Part shown: piece by piece, positions 42,929 through 52,200 of the stretch
Numbering within the stretch: position 1 is the first letter of the stretch
How the letters are laid out: the number at the start of each line of letters is the position of its first letter
Assembly: GCA_029857955.1 (NCBI GenBank)
Contig: JAOUFY010000007.1
Span: 1 to 61,517 of the forward strand
Direction of reading: 5' to 3'
DNA from: Spirochaetia bacterium
GTDB taxonomy: Bacteria > Spirochaetota > Leptospiria > Turneriellales > JAOUFE01
Length of the DNA: 61,517 nt
Notes under the pieces: model-generated
What the model was told of the DNA's origin: nothing
The model's database searches: none
The model's input: only the letters and a program-made list of their open reading frames with translations
Position numbers and translations under genes: made by a program

Positions 42929-43609
42929 TCATCGCTTATTTTGAATGATGTTTATAATCACGTTGACGACACCATTTAAATCAAGATTGGTGGTGTCAAC
43001 GAAAATGGCGTTTTGAGCCGGCTTCAGTTGGCCAAATTCCCGATTTTCATCGTCATGATCTCTTTTTTCGATCTCCCTCATGACCTGATCGATGGTAAAT
43101 TCAGGATTTATCCGTTTAAACTCTTCAAGTCGCCGTGATGCTCGTACTTCAAGGCTGGCGGTTAAAAAAAACTTAAAATCTGCGTTTGGAAAAACCACGG
43201 TACCCATATCTCTTCCGTCGGCAATAATTGAATAGTCCTTTGCTAAAACGCCAATTTGTTCATTGACCATTTCTCTTACAAAACGCGCATCAGCGACAAA
43301 TTTTATGTTCTCGGTTATTTCGGGTTGACGAATGAATTGTTCCATATCTTTTCCGTTTAAATGAATTATCTGCCTGCCGGAATGAAATTCAATTACAAGT
43401 TTTTGCTTTGCCAGATAATCTTTAAAATTTTTAGAATCAATTACGTCTTTTATTTTCATTTTCTGTTCTTTGGCAAAAGACAGGCATAAATGTGTATATG
43501 AACGATACATTGCGCCTGAATCAATTTGATTTAAAGACAGTTTTTTTGCTATAACCTTGGCTACCGTTGATTTTCCTGATCCCGCCGGGCCATCGAGTGT
43601 AATTACCAT
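42929..43609 (-). CDS. cmk: Cytidylate kinase
   Basis: Phosphorylates CMP and dCMP using ATP. The 226 residues have the P-loop VITLDGPAGSGKSTVAKVIA, the CMP-site QIDSGAMYRSYTHL, the IADGRDMGTVVFP loop and the lid region ASRRLEEFKRINP with the C-terminal IVDTTNL-like FVDTTNLDLNGV. Length and motifs are standard for bacterial Cmk. It sits between aroA (159 bases upstream, across a long inverted repeat) and rpsA (115 bases downstream), the widespread aroA-cmk-rpsA order. Confidence 0.95.
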   Translation of the reverse strand: MVITLDGPAGSGKSTVAKVIAKKLSLNQIDSGAMYRSYTHLCLSFAKEQKMKIKDVIDSKNFKDYLAKQKLVIEFHSGRQIIHLNGKDMEQFIRQPEITENIKFVADARFVREMVNEQIGVLAKDYSIIADGRDMGTVVFPNADFKFFLTASLEVRASRRLEEFKRINPEFTIDQVMREIEKRDHDDENREFGQLKPAQNAIFVDTTNLDLNGVVNVIINIIQNKR

Positions 43610-43645
43610 TCTCCCTCCGTCAGGGTGGGGCTGTCAAAAAGTCTC

Positions 43646-43738
43646 ACCGCAAAGGCGCGAAGGGCGCAAAGTAAAAAAATAAAGGGATTTTTCTTATCAT
43701 TTTCTTTAATTCCTTTGCGTTCTTTGCGTCTTCGCGGT
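43646..43738. repeat. Long imperfect inverted repeat (hairpin element) between aroA and cmk
   Basis: Two 26-base arms, 43646-43671 and 43713-43738, are inverted copies around a 41-base AT-rich centre. Each arm is made of the recurring unit G-C-G-C-A/G-A-A-G. Where the arms differ, the left arm and the reverse complement of the right differ only by A/G transitions, so in RNA most mismatches become G-U pairs. Weaker similarity continues outwards (GTCAAAA at 43633-43639 and TTTTGAC at 43744-43750). This motif type recurs in many bacterial genomes as a short dispersed element. It lies just after the aroA stop (43769) and before the cmk start (43609). Confidence 0.7.
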
Positions 43739-43768
43739 TCAAATTTTGACTTATTGGACAACCCTAAC

Positions 43769-45106
43769 CTATTCAAACAAATCCAGCTTGTCGTAAAAAT
43801 CAGGAAAACTGGTCGCCACCCATTCTTTTCCATCGATCGTTAAATTACTTATTCCGCCATTTAACAAAATTGCTTTTTGAAGTATTTCAAACGACATTAC
43901 AATACGATGATCAAGATGACTTTGGATAATTCCTTCTGAATTCGACGAGGTTAAAGAAAAATCCGGGTTCCCATCTAATGAAAGTCCGTCGGAAAATTCT
44001 TCAACCGATACTCCAAGGCCAGTTAAATTTTTCACCATTGCAGAAATTCGGTCAGATTCCTTATGACGAAGTTCACCGGCGCCGCGGTATGAAAATTTGC
44101 CCTTTGAAAACAGACCTGCAATGGTCAATACAGGCAACTCGTCAATAATTGCCGGAACATCTGAAGGTGAAATTTCAATTCCATGCAATTGTGAAGGCGA
44201 AGCAATGATATCGCCCCCTCGTTCGCCGCATCGTTCTTCTTTCTCGATGATTTCAATTTGTCCGCCCATCTTTTTTAAAATATGAACAAATTTATCACGA
44301 TATGGATTTAGTAAAACGTTTTTTATATGAACCTTCTTTTTTTGATTTAATAAACCCAGAATGATAAAAAATGAAGCCGACGATATATCGCCCCAAATGT
44401 CAAATGCAACAGGCTTTATGTCGTAGGGAGGTTCCATTTCAATAAGAAACCCGCCTGTCTTGTCGCCAGTTCCTTCTGAAACATCCAGGTTTTCTTTAGT
44501 TAAATTTACGCCGCAAAATTGCAGCATATTTTCAGTATGATCGCGCGATGGAATTTGTTCCTCCATACGAAGAGAAACGCCTGAAGCAATTGCCGCCAAT
44601 ATCAAGGCTGATTTAACCTGGGCAGAACCGAGATTTTCAACGTGCATAATGGGCAAAAGTTTTCGGCCATATACCGTTATCGGCAATTTGTCTAGGGGTT
44701 CAAAGACGGCTCCTGCTGCCGTTAATGGTTTTGAGATTCTCCCCATTGGCCTTTTCTTAAGACTTTCGTCTCCGGTAATGATTACCTCGGCATCAGGCAA
44801 TCCTGAAAAAAGACCCATTAGCAATCTTGATCCGGTTCCGGAATTACCCAGATCGGCTGTAAATTTCAGCTGCCCGATATTTTTCATCGCATTTGCCAGA
44901 CCTTGAGAATGAACTTTAAAAGATCCGCTTTTTACATCGCCTTCGATACGAACGCCCAGATTTTTCATCGCATTGAGGGTGTTGATGGTATCTTCTGCAG
45001 TCAAAAAATTTTTAATTTCAAAAGTTCCCCGGCCAAGAGCTGAAAATATGGCGCTGCGGTGTGAAAGAGACTTGTCTCCTTTGAATTCAAGCGTTATTGT
45101 TTCCAT
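43769..45106 (-). CDS. aroA: 3-phosphoshikimate 1-carboxyvinyltransferase (EPSP synthase)
   Basis: Transfers enolpyruvate from PEP to shikimate-3-phosphate in the shikimate pathway. The 445 residues show FKGDKSLSHRSAIFSALGRG near the N-terminus, LGNSGTGSRLLMGLFSG, GAQVKSALILAA-like GSAQVKSALILAAIASG, VPAIIDELPVLTIAG, ELRHKESDRISAMV and the C-terminal HLDHRIVMSF. The two-domain inside-out barrel length is normal. It lies 53 bases after tyrA and ends beside the inverted-repeat element that separates it from cmk. Confidence 0.94.
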   Translation of the reverse strand: METITLEFKGDKSLSHRSAIFSALGRGTFEIKNFLTAEDTINTLNAMKNLGVRIEGDVKSGSFKVHSQGLANAMKNIGQLKFTADLGNSGTGSRLLMGLFSGLPDAEVIITGDESLKKRPMGRISKPLTAAGAVFEPLDKLPITVYGRKLLPIMHVENLGSAQVKSALILAAIASGVSLRMEEQIPSRDHTENMLQFCGVNLTKENLDVSEGTGDKTGGFLIEMEPPYDIKPVAFDIWGDISSASFFIILGLLNQKKKVHIKNVLLNPYRDKFVHILKKMGGQIEIIEKEERCGERGGDIIASPSQLHGIEISPSDVPAIIDELPVLTIAGLFSKGKFSYRGAGELRHKESDRISAMVKNLTGLGVSVEEFSDGLSLDGNPDFSLTSSNSEGIIQSHLDHRIVMSFEILQKAILLNGGISNLTIDGKEWVATSFPDFYDKLDLFE

Positions 45107-45159
45107 GACTTCTCTCTTTTTTATTTTTCATTTAGCTTACCTTTTAACTGAATCTGGTT

Positions 45160-46059
45160 TTAGTTTTTTATAATAGCAGCTCTAATGACAGCCGATTTTT
45201 TAAAAATATCCTCGACAGGTAATTTCTTTTCAGCTAATAAAAGCTTCCAGTCGTGAATTAGTTTTTCCAGGCTATCGAGATATTTTGTAACTTCTTTTGC
45301 ATTTGAATTAATGATGCCATCCCAAAGTTTCGGGTTGCTGCCAGCCACGCGGGTAATATCCCGAAAACTGCCCGCAGCCGGCGGTATTTTTAAATTATAA
45401 ACCTCTGGTATATTTTCCAGCATATGAGATACCATGCAGGAGACCAGATGAAGTCCATGACTTAAATAAGCCGCCCATTTGTCGTGAACTTCTGACGATA
45501 TTACAAAAGGTTGGGCTCCCACGTTTTTCCAGAATTCCATCACCTGTTGTATTGAATTTGATGTTTCTTTAACCCCGTTCATATTTTTCTCGGAATTCGA
45601 TTCCGGAGGGGTTATATAAATTGTCGCGCCTGAAAATAAATCATGCCGCGCATGAGCAGGTCCGCTTAAATCACTGCCAGCCATGGGATGAGAACCGATA
45701 AAGTTTAATCTTGAAATCATCGCATTTTGTGATGTGGTAAATTTATACATCAGCTCATTTTTTGTAGATGCCATATCTGTGATCCAGCATGTTTGAGGAA
45801 TTTTGCTGACAGACAATTTTTCAAGTATAGAATAAACCTGGTCTACAGGGGTTCCAATGATGATTCCATTGCAATTGCCGATTTCTTCAAAAAACGTTTC
45901 ATCATCAGCCTGGTGAATTTTGTCGAAATTTAATTTTCTTAATATTTCAATATTTTCCATGGATTTTTCAATACCAACAACATCGGCGCCTTTTTTTTTT
46001 AATTCAAGCGCAAGAGAAGTTCCCAGCAAACCCATACCCCAAATAATATATTTTTTCAT
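45160..46059 (-). CDS. tyrA: Prephenate dehydrogenase
   Basis: Oxidative decarboxylation of prephenate to 4-hydroxyphenylpyruvate for tyrosine synthesis, with NAD(P). The 299-residue protein has an N-terminal Rossmann fold (KKYIIWGMGLLGTSLALELKK), the catalytic-site NFIGSHPMAGSDLSGPAHAR and a helical C-terminal dimerisation domain (SHGLHLVSCMVSHML, AAGSFRDITRVAGSNPKLW). No ACT regulatory domain is attached. First gene of the tyrA-aroA-cmk-rpsA group. Prephenate is also the co-substrate for carboxy-SAM synthesis by CmoA encoded nearby. Confidence 0.92.
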   Translation of the reverse strand: MKKYIIWGMGLLGTSLALELKKKGADVVGIEKSMENIEILRKLNFDKIHQADDETFFEEIGNCNGIIIGTPVDQVYSILEKLSVSKIPQTCWITDMASTKNELMYKFTTSQNAMISRLNFIGSHPMAGSDLSGPAHARHDLFSGATIYITPPESNSEKNMNGVKETSNSIQQVMEFWKNVGAQPFVISSEVHDKWAAYLSHGLHLVSCMVSHMLENIPEVYNLKIPPAAGSFRDITRVAGSNPKLWDGIINSNAKEVTKYLDSLEKLIHDWKLLLAEKKLPVEDIFKKSAVIRAAIIKN

Positions 46060-46224
46060 TTAGTTATATTTAAAATTCCATTCAATATCTGCAAGAGGGA
46101 TATCATCTTGCATAAAAAGCCTCAGGATGACAACAGTTTTTCAGTTAACAAGATTTCAAATCGGACTCGCGCATTCTCAAAACTGCAACTTTATTGATAC
46201 GCTACGCCGATCTGAAAATAACAT

Positions 46225-46244
46225 GGTCGCAAAATTTTGCGGCC
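46225..46244. repeat. Near-perfect 20-base palindrome upstream of tyrA
   Basis: GGTCGCAAAA (46225-46234) and TTTTGCGGCC (46235-46244) are inverted copies with one mismatch that forms a G-U pair in RNA. It lies in the 223-base gap between the end of the ATP-grasp/FMN fusion gene and the tyrA start. It could be a terminator stem for the former or an operator for the latter; there is no long T-tract on the relevant strand. Confidence 0.35.
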
Positions 46245-46282
46245 TTTCTGTATACAGAGGCGTTCATAATTAATTTTTCATT

Positions 46283-48565
46283 TTAAAATGTAATATGTGC
46301 ACTGTTAATTTTTGAAATACTATCAAGGCTTAATTTTTTCATTGTCGTCTGCAACTCATTAAAATAGGTTTTTAAAACGGAATAGGCCCCGAGTCTGGCG
46401 GCTGCAACGGCTGCAATAGAAATTGGCCTGCCGACGAGAACTCCGTCTGCGCCAAGCGCAAGCATTTTAAAAACATCTTCGCCGCTTCGAATTCCGCCGT
46501 CGGCAAATATTTGAATTTCGGGGTAATGCTTTTTTACTTCAGTTACGATAGCGCCGATCACCCTGGCTGAACCTGGCTGGTCATCATTGATTCGTCCCCC
46601 GTGATTACTGACGATCAGAGCGCCTGCCCCTGCGTCGGCCATTTCAAGCGATTCCTCCACAGTCATAACCCCTTTGATAAAAAAAGGGAGTTTGCTTTTT
46701 AATGAAATTTTTCGTAAATCTTGAATGCTTTTTTTGCTCATGCGTTGATTTTTATTTTCCATGGTCACAAGTTTCACGGCATCAATGTCGATTCCCCAGC
46801 CGTCGGCTCCAGCGCTTTCGGCGTCCTGTACTCGCCGAATAATTTCATCATTATCCTGCCGTGGCTTTATCACTAAAAAGCCTCCGCCGGATTGACGAAT
46901 GGCTTCAATTGCCGTAAAATACTTATCAGGGCTTGCGCCGTCGCCAAACATTGCGGGAAGACCAAGTTCTTTCATTCCCATGGCAATTTCAATGGCATGA
47001 TCATATTCCGTAATACTCGAGCCCATATTGGTAATGGAACCTGTAATGGGTGCATTTAATACAGGAAAAGGTAACGTTTTATTTAAAAAAATTGCTTTTG
47101 TATCGATGATTTGATCATTGATGTGTTTCTTACTTCTGTTATAATTTAATTTAATTTCGCCAAGAGCCATTAGATTGTCCTGAAATGCCTTCATCTTGCC
47201 TGTGCCGCCCATTCCAGGAACTCCGGATGCGCAGTTTATACCATCGCATATTTTACAGACATGACAATAGTTTTTATTAAATTTTTCTCTGGCCAGCTGA
47301 TTGATTTCTTTGCGCGTCAATGGCTCCAAATGAACCTTTAACTTCGATTCACTCTGTAATTGACTTGCGCAATTTTCAGCGATCGAAAGTGTTGAAGCTG
47401 AAATGACGGCATTACCGGGCTTTCCCAGATTGCTTTGAAGCGATGCAATATAGTCTCCCGATTTACAGTGAATAAATGTGTTTTGTACAATAGCCTCCGG
47501 ATATAAAAAATCATTTGGGATCTCAAAAATTTCCACCCGCCCGGGCTGAGACAAAAAAGCTCTTTCTATGGTTACGTTTTGGTATATGTCATTAACATTC
47601 CCAAGACACATTTGAGGGGTTTTGTTTTCAAGTACATCCAGATAAGCGTTTAAAAGATCATTGCCGCTTGCCAGAGGATAGGTATGGGTACTCATAAAGC
47701 CGCCGGACAAACGTGTAGCTACCTCGCCGACAATGACACTCTCATCAGATGTTAGTCGTATATCGCCTTTTAAAGCTCCTGTGTATGATGATTTCTCTAG
47801 ATCTCCAAGAGCCTGAGAAATCTTTCGAATTTCATTTAATACTTTGTCATGGACTCGCCGATTTTTTTGCGTCGGCATGGTATGACCCGTTTCAATAAAA
47901 TATCTTCCCTGCCTGATTTCAATGCATCGATCAGCCAAACCGGTTATATATGTTTCGCCATTTACACAAAGCGCATCAACAGATAATTCATCGGCTTCAA
48001 TGTATTCTTCAAGAATAATCTCGCCTCCGATCGAATGTGAAGAAGCATATTCAAAAGCAAAGCTTAAATCCTCCGGCCTGTTCAGCTTCATAACGCCGCG
48101 CGCGCCCATGTTATGAACCGGTTTAATGACAAATCCATTTTTAGAATAATTTGCAATTGCCCAATCCTGAGCAATCGATTTTTGATTTGTTATGATAAAA
48201 TCGGGCTGTTTTAGTCCGTTTGCTGATAAAAACTGGCGCATTTTACCTTTATGCGTTGTCACTTCAGCCTGCCGGATCGTTAAACCGCCCAATTCAAAAG
48301 CCTGATTTACGGATGCAATGGTGGCGGTCATGTCAGTGCCAAGCGTGCCACAATGGTGAAATTTTCCAACGTAATCGCGCAAGGCATGTATTAATCCATC
48401 GGCGTCGCGTGTTGATATTTTTAAAAATTCATCAGCAGCTTTTATTCCTGGAGCATTTTCATTTATATCAACACTGATTACAAACCAGCCTCTTTTTTTC
48501 GCAGCTTTAATCAATGGCGTTTGTAATAAGCCAGCCCCGAGTATTACGATACCCTTTTTTGTCAT
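46283..48565 (-). CDS. ATP-grasp / FMN-dependent alpha-hydroxy-acid oxidase-like fusion protein
   Basis: The 760-residue protein joins two enzymes. The first about 330 residues are an ATP-grasp ligase of the carbamoyl-phosphate-synthase/biotin-carboxylase type: GIVILGAGLLQTPLIKAA, GFVIKPVHNMGARGVM, IILEEYIEADELSVDALC and VGEVATRLSGGF. From about 430 on there is a Cys cluster CHVCKICDGINC and then an FMN-dependent alpha-hydroxy-acid dehydrogenase-like barrel: GVPGMGGTGKMKAFQDN, PFFIKGVMTVEESLEMADAG, the FMN/catalytic LIVSNHGGRINDD and FADGGIRSGEDVFKMLALGA with VLVGRPI. Anaerobe-type relatives of the second half carry a similar Cys cluster. It lies 5 bases after an MBL hydrolase gene. Substrates unknown. 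Confidence 0.82.
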   Translation of the reverse strand: MTKKGIVILGAGLLQTPLIKAAKKRGWFVISVDINENAPGIKAADEFLKISTRDADGLIHALRDYVGKFHHCGTLGTDMTATIASVNQAFELGGLTIRQAEVTTHKGKMRQFLSANGLKQPDFIITNQKSIAQDWAIANYSKNGFVIKPVHNMGARGVMKLNRPEDLSFAFEYASSHSIGGEIILEEYIEADELSVDALCVNGETYITGLADRCIEIRQGRYFIETGHTMPTQKNRRVHDKVLNEIRKISQALGDLEKSSYTGALKGDIRLTSDESVIVGEVATRLSGGFMSTHTYPLASGNDLLNAYLDVLENKTPQMCLGNVNDIYQNVTIERAFLSQPGRVEIFEIPNDFLYPEAIVQNTFIHCKSGDYIASLQSNLGKPGNAVISASTLSIAENCASQLQSESKLKVHLEPLTRKEINQLAREKFNKNYCHVCKICDGINCASGVPGMGGTGKMKAFQDNLMALGEIKLNYNRSKKHINDQIIDTKAIFLNKTLPFPVLNAPITGSITNMGSSITEYDHAIEIAMGMKELGLPAMFGDGASPDKYFTAIEAIRQSGGGFLVIKPRQDNDEIIRRVQDAESAGADGWGIDIDAVKLVTMENKNQRMSKKSIQDLRKISLKSKLPFFIKGVMTVEESLEMADAGAGALIVSNHGGRINDDQPGSARVIGAIVTEVKKHYPEIQIFADGGIRSGEDVFKMLALGADGVLVGRPISIAAVAAARLGAYSVLKTYFNELQTTMKKLSLDSISKINSAHITF

Positions 48566-48570
48566 AAAAT

Positions 48571-49230
48571 TTATTCTGCAAGATATGGATTATACATTTT
48601 TTCTTCGCCAACGGTTGTTTCAGGTCCATGCCCTGGAATGATTCGCGTTTGATCCGGGCACGAAAAAATATTTTCATGGATGGATTTTATAAGTGTGTTG
48701 TAATCGCCTTTCCACAAATCGGTTCGTCCAATGGAACCTTGAAAAATCACATCGCCAACGATCAATACCGGTGTTGAAACAAATGGCTCAGAAATTAAAA
48801 AAGAACAGGAGCCCGGCGAATGCCCTGGAGTGTTCATCACACGAATCTTAATTTGGCAAATCTCTAAAATTTCATTATGATGTAACTGATGTGTTACTTT
48901 AAGATCATTTCCCGGTAAATTTAAATTAAAGACCTGTGCCTGAAACGCAAGATTCTCCCATAAAAACTGATCGTCATTATGTAAATAAACAGGAATATTC
49001 TGATTACGATAATATTTTTTTATCAATGGCTCCGTGCCCATGATATGATCAAAATGTGCATGGGTGTGTAAAATTGCTTTTAAATTTAGTCTTTGATCTT
49101 TGATATATTGATAAATTTCATCTTCGTCTCCTCCAGGATCAACAAGAAATGCTTCCTTCGTCTGAAGATTGCCGATTAGGGAACAATTTACATCCAACAT
49201 TCCTGTGGGCATCACATTAATTGAAATCAT
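48571..49230 (-). CDS. MBL-fold metallo-hydrolase, glyoxalase II-like
   Basis: The 219-residue zinc hydrolase has the full metallo-beta-lactamase motif set: HTHAHFDHIMG (H-x-H-x-D-H), NTPGHSPGSCSFL, VGDVIFQGSIGRTD and IIPGHGPETTVGEE. The layout is that of short glyoxalase II-like thioesterases (YcbL type), which hydrolyse thioesters such as S-lactoylglutathione. The usual C-terminal glyoxalase II domain is absent. Its ATG overlaps the end of the hybrid kinase gene by 4 bases, and a hydroxy-acid oxidase fusion follows after 5 bases. A pathway in which it releases a hydroxy acid for that enzyme is an inference worth testing. Confidence 0.87.
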   Translation of the reverse strand: MISINVMPTGMLDVNCSLIGNLQTKEAFLVDPGGDEDEIYQYIKDQRLNLKAILHTHAHFDHIMGTEPLIKKYYRNQNIPVYLHNDDQFLWENLAFQAQVFNLNLPGNDLKVTHQLHHNEILEICQIKIRVMNTPGHSPGSCSFLISEPFVSTPVLIVGDVIFQGSIGRTDLWKGDYNTLIKSIHENIFSCPDQTRIIPGHGPETTVGEEKMYNPYLAE

Positions 49231-52200
49231 GACAACTCAAATTTTTTATTATATTTTTTTATGATCTTCACTAAAATTTCTTTTGTATATGGTTTAGCTA
49301 TAAAGTCGTTCATACCTGATAATACTGTTTTGTCCATATCTTCTTTAAATGCATTTGCCGTAACGGCAATGATTGGAATTGTAGTTGATATTGATTTTCT
49401 AATTTCTTCAGCTGCTTGAAATCCATTCATTTCAGGCATCTGCAAATCCATAAAAATTAAATCAAACTTGTCTTTATTTGCTTTCAGTGTTTTTAGGGCC
49501 TCAAGGCCATTAGACGCTAACTCAACATCACAACCAATACTTTCTAGAATTGTTTTTAACAAAAATTGATTTATCTCATTATCCTCAGCAATCAATACAT
49601 TTAAATTATTTTTATTCGCGGATTCTTCAAATGTTTCGGTCAATAAAAGTGTTTTTTCTTCCACTTTATTCCTCGCAACAACCTCAACTTCTGAGGAGTC
49701 AATGTTTTCTTTATTTTCATGAATAATAAAATTAAACATTCTTAATAAGGACATTTCAGTTATGTTTTTATATATAAAATAGTTAACCCCCATTTCATAC
49801 AAAATGGCTGTATCAAAAGTAAGTTCGTCTTCAAGAATTACAACAACATTGGTTAAATTTGAGATTTTTTGCTTTTCTTGCAGATTGGTTAAAATTTCAG
49901 CTAACTTATCCATACTCGCAGGCATTTCAATTAAAATAAAATCAAGATTTAAATCTTTTTTATATATAATATCATCAACCGTAAATCTTTCCCATTGAAC
50001 TTTTAATTCATTAAAATATTTTTCTACAACCGACCAGGTTTTCCAATCTAAAATTGAAACCATTCCTTTTAAATTCTTTTCTTTTAAAATGGTTAAAAAT
50101 TCTTTTTCTTTGTTTTGATTTACACGACATTTTATGGTAAACCAGAATTCAGAACCAACGCCTCCCATGTCAAAACGATAATGCCTTACAGGGCTAAAAA
50201 CGCCCATCTCACCGCCCATTTTTCTGGTAAGTTCCCTTGAAATCGTGGTGCCTAATCCGGTTCCGCCGTACTTTCTGGTCGTCGAACTGTCCTCCTGGGT
50301 AAAGCTTTCAAAAATTAATTTTTGCTTACTGACAGGAATCCCTATACCGGAATCTGCAACTACAAATTTAATTTCGATATCTTCGCTAACGCCATCATAA
50401 TCTGGCGCATCAATATCGAGAATGAGAAAGCCTGCATCGGTAAATTTTAAGGAATTTCCAATTAAATTAATCAATATTTGTTTTATACGCTGTTGATCTC
50501 CAATGAGAAAATCAGGTACGCCAGGGTTTACTGTCGTTGACATTATCAGGCCTTTTTCTTTGGCCTGAAATAAAAATATATGCAGTGTAGAATACAGAGT
50601 ATGACGTAATTGAAAATCATTACTTTCAACAACAAGTTTATCGGCCTCAATTTTTGAAAAATCAAGAATCTCATTAATGATATTCAGCAGATTTTCCCCT
50701 GATGATTGAATTAAATGTAAATACTTGGCTTGAACAGGTGTCAACTGTGTAGTCATCGCCAGTTCTGCCATACCAATCACTGCATTTAACGGCGTTCTTA
50801 TTTCATGACTCATATTTGCCAGAAATGTACTTTTTGCCCGACTGGCCCGCTCAGCTTCCTCTTTAGCGTCTTTAAGTTGTTCTGCAATTTCTTTTTGTTC
50901 AGTTATTTCGGTTCGTATAGAAACAAATTGATATGGTTCATTATTCTCATCTAAAAATGGTACAACCGTTGACGAAACCCAGTAAAAGCTGCCGTCTTTA
51001 CACCGGTTTTTTACCTCACCCTGCCATATCCTGCCGTCAAGTAACGTATCCCACATTTCTTTATAAAATTCATTTGAATGTTCACTTGATTTAATAATGC
51101 GATGATTTTTTCCGATCAATTCTTCTCTTGTATAACCCGAAACTTTGACAAACTTGTCATTTACATAGGTAATGAGTCCATGCGGATCCGTTATAGAGAC
51201 AATCGCATGCTCATCAAGAGCCTCTCTGATATCTCTTAGCTCTTTTAACGTATTTTTTAAGCGTTGTTCAATTTTTTTACGAGATGTAATGTCCGTAATA
51301 ATTTCTAGAAGCTGCTCAATTTCTCCCGATTCATTTAAAAAAGGGTAAATATACATTTCAATGTAACGTTCATCACCATCATTTAAGACATGAGTTTCTT
51401 CAATGGTTAACGGCAATCTGGTTTTTTTAACCAATTCAAGCCCACGGTGGTATTCTTCGGAAGCGTTTAAAATGTTATTTTGAATAGTCTCATTATTTTC
51501 ATTATCAAATATTTCCGTATTGGCAACCTTATTGGCTGTTTGAATACTCATGGTTTTAATATCTTTAACAAAAATCGCATGAGGAAGCGCATCAAGTATT
51601 TTTTGTAAATAATTTTTATGCCTTGTTAATTCAAGGTATAATTCTTGTTTACTGCTGATATCGCGGATAAAACATATTTTTAGCGACTCGCCTTCTTCTT
51701 CATACTTTTTCCCAATGATTTCAATAGGAATTTTTTCCCCGGATTTTCGATAAGCAAACGTTTCTACATTAAAATTTGATTCAACGGAAATAAATTTATT
51801 TCTTTCCGACGAATCATTCTTAAACAATGTTTCGAAAAGATCGTTACCTTTAATTTCATCTGGTTTATATTGAAACAATGTAGTAAATGTTTCATTGGTA
51901 TCTTGAATAACTCCTTTATTATGAACAACTATGGCATAGAACTCGTTATCAAAAAGACTGTTGATACGTTTTTGTTTAACTTCGAGAAGCATCCCTGCCT
52001 CCCTCAATCTTTCCATATCCCATTTTTTTAAATGGGTAAATGCATAGGTCAGCCAATAAACTGTAAAAAGTAAAATTAAAACAAAAAATATTCCATTATA
52101 TGTCAAATTTGTGACATAATTAGGCAAAATTAAAATTGCCGACAAGTGGATCCCCATAACGGCCAGTGAAAAATTAACCGTTAATAGTAAATTACTCAGA

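Noticed and set aside
43603..43843. Short frames on both strands across the aroA-cmk gap
   Set aside because: They arise from the inverted-repeat element and the aroA end; the Arg/Lys-rich products mirror the repeat units rather than a protein.
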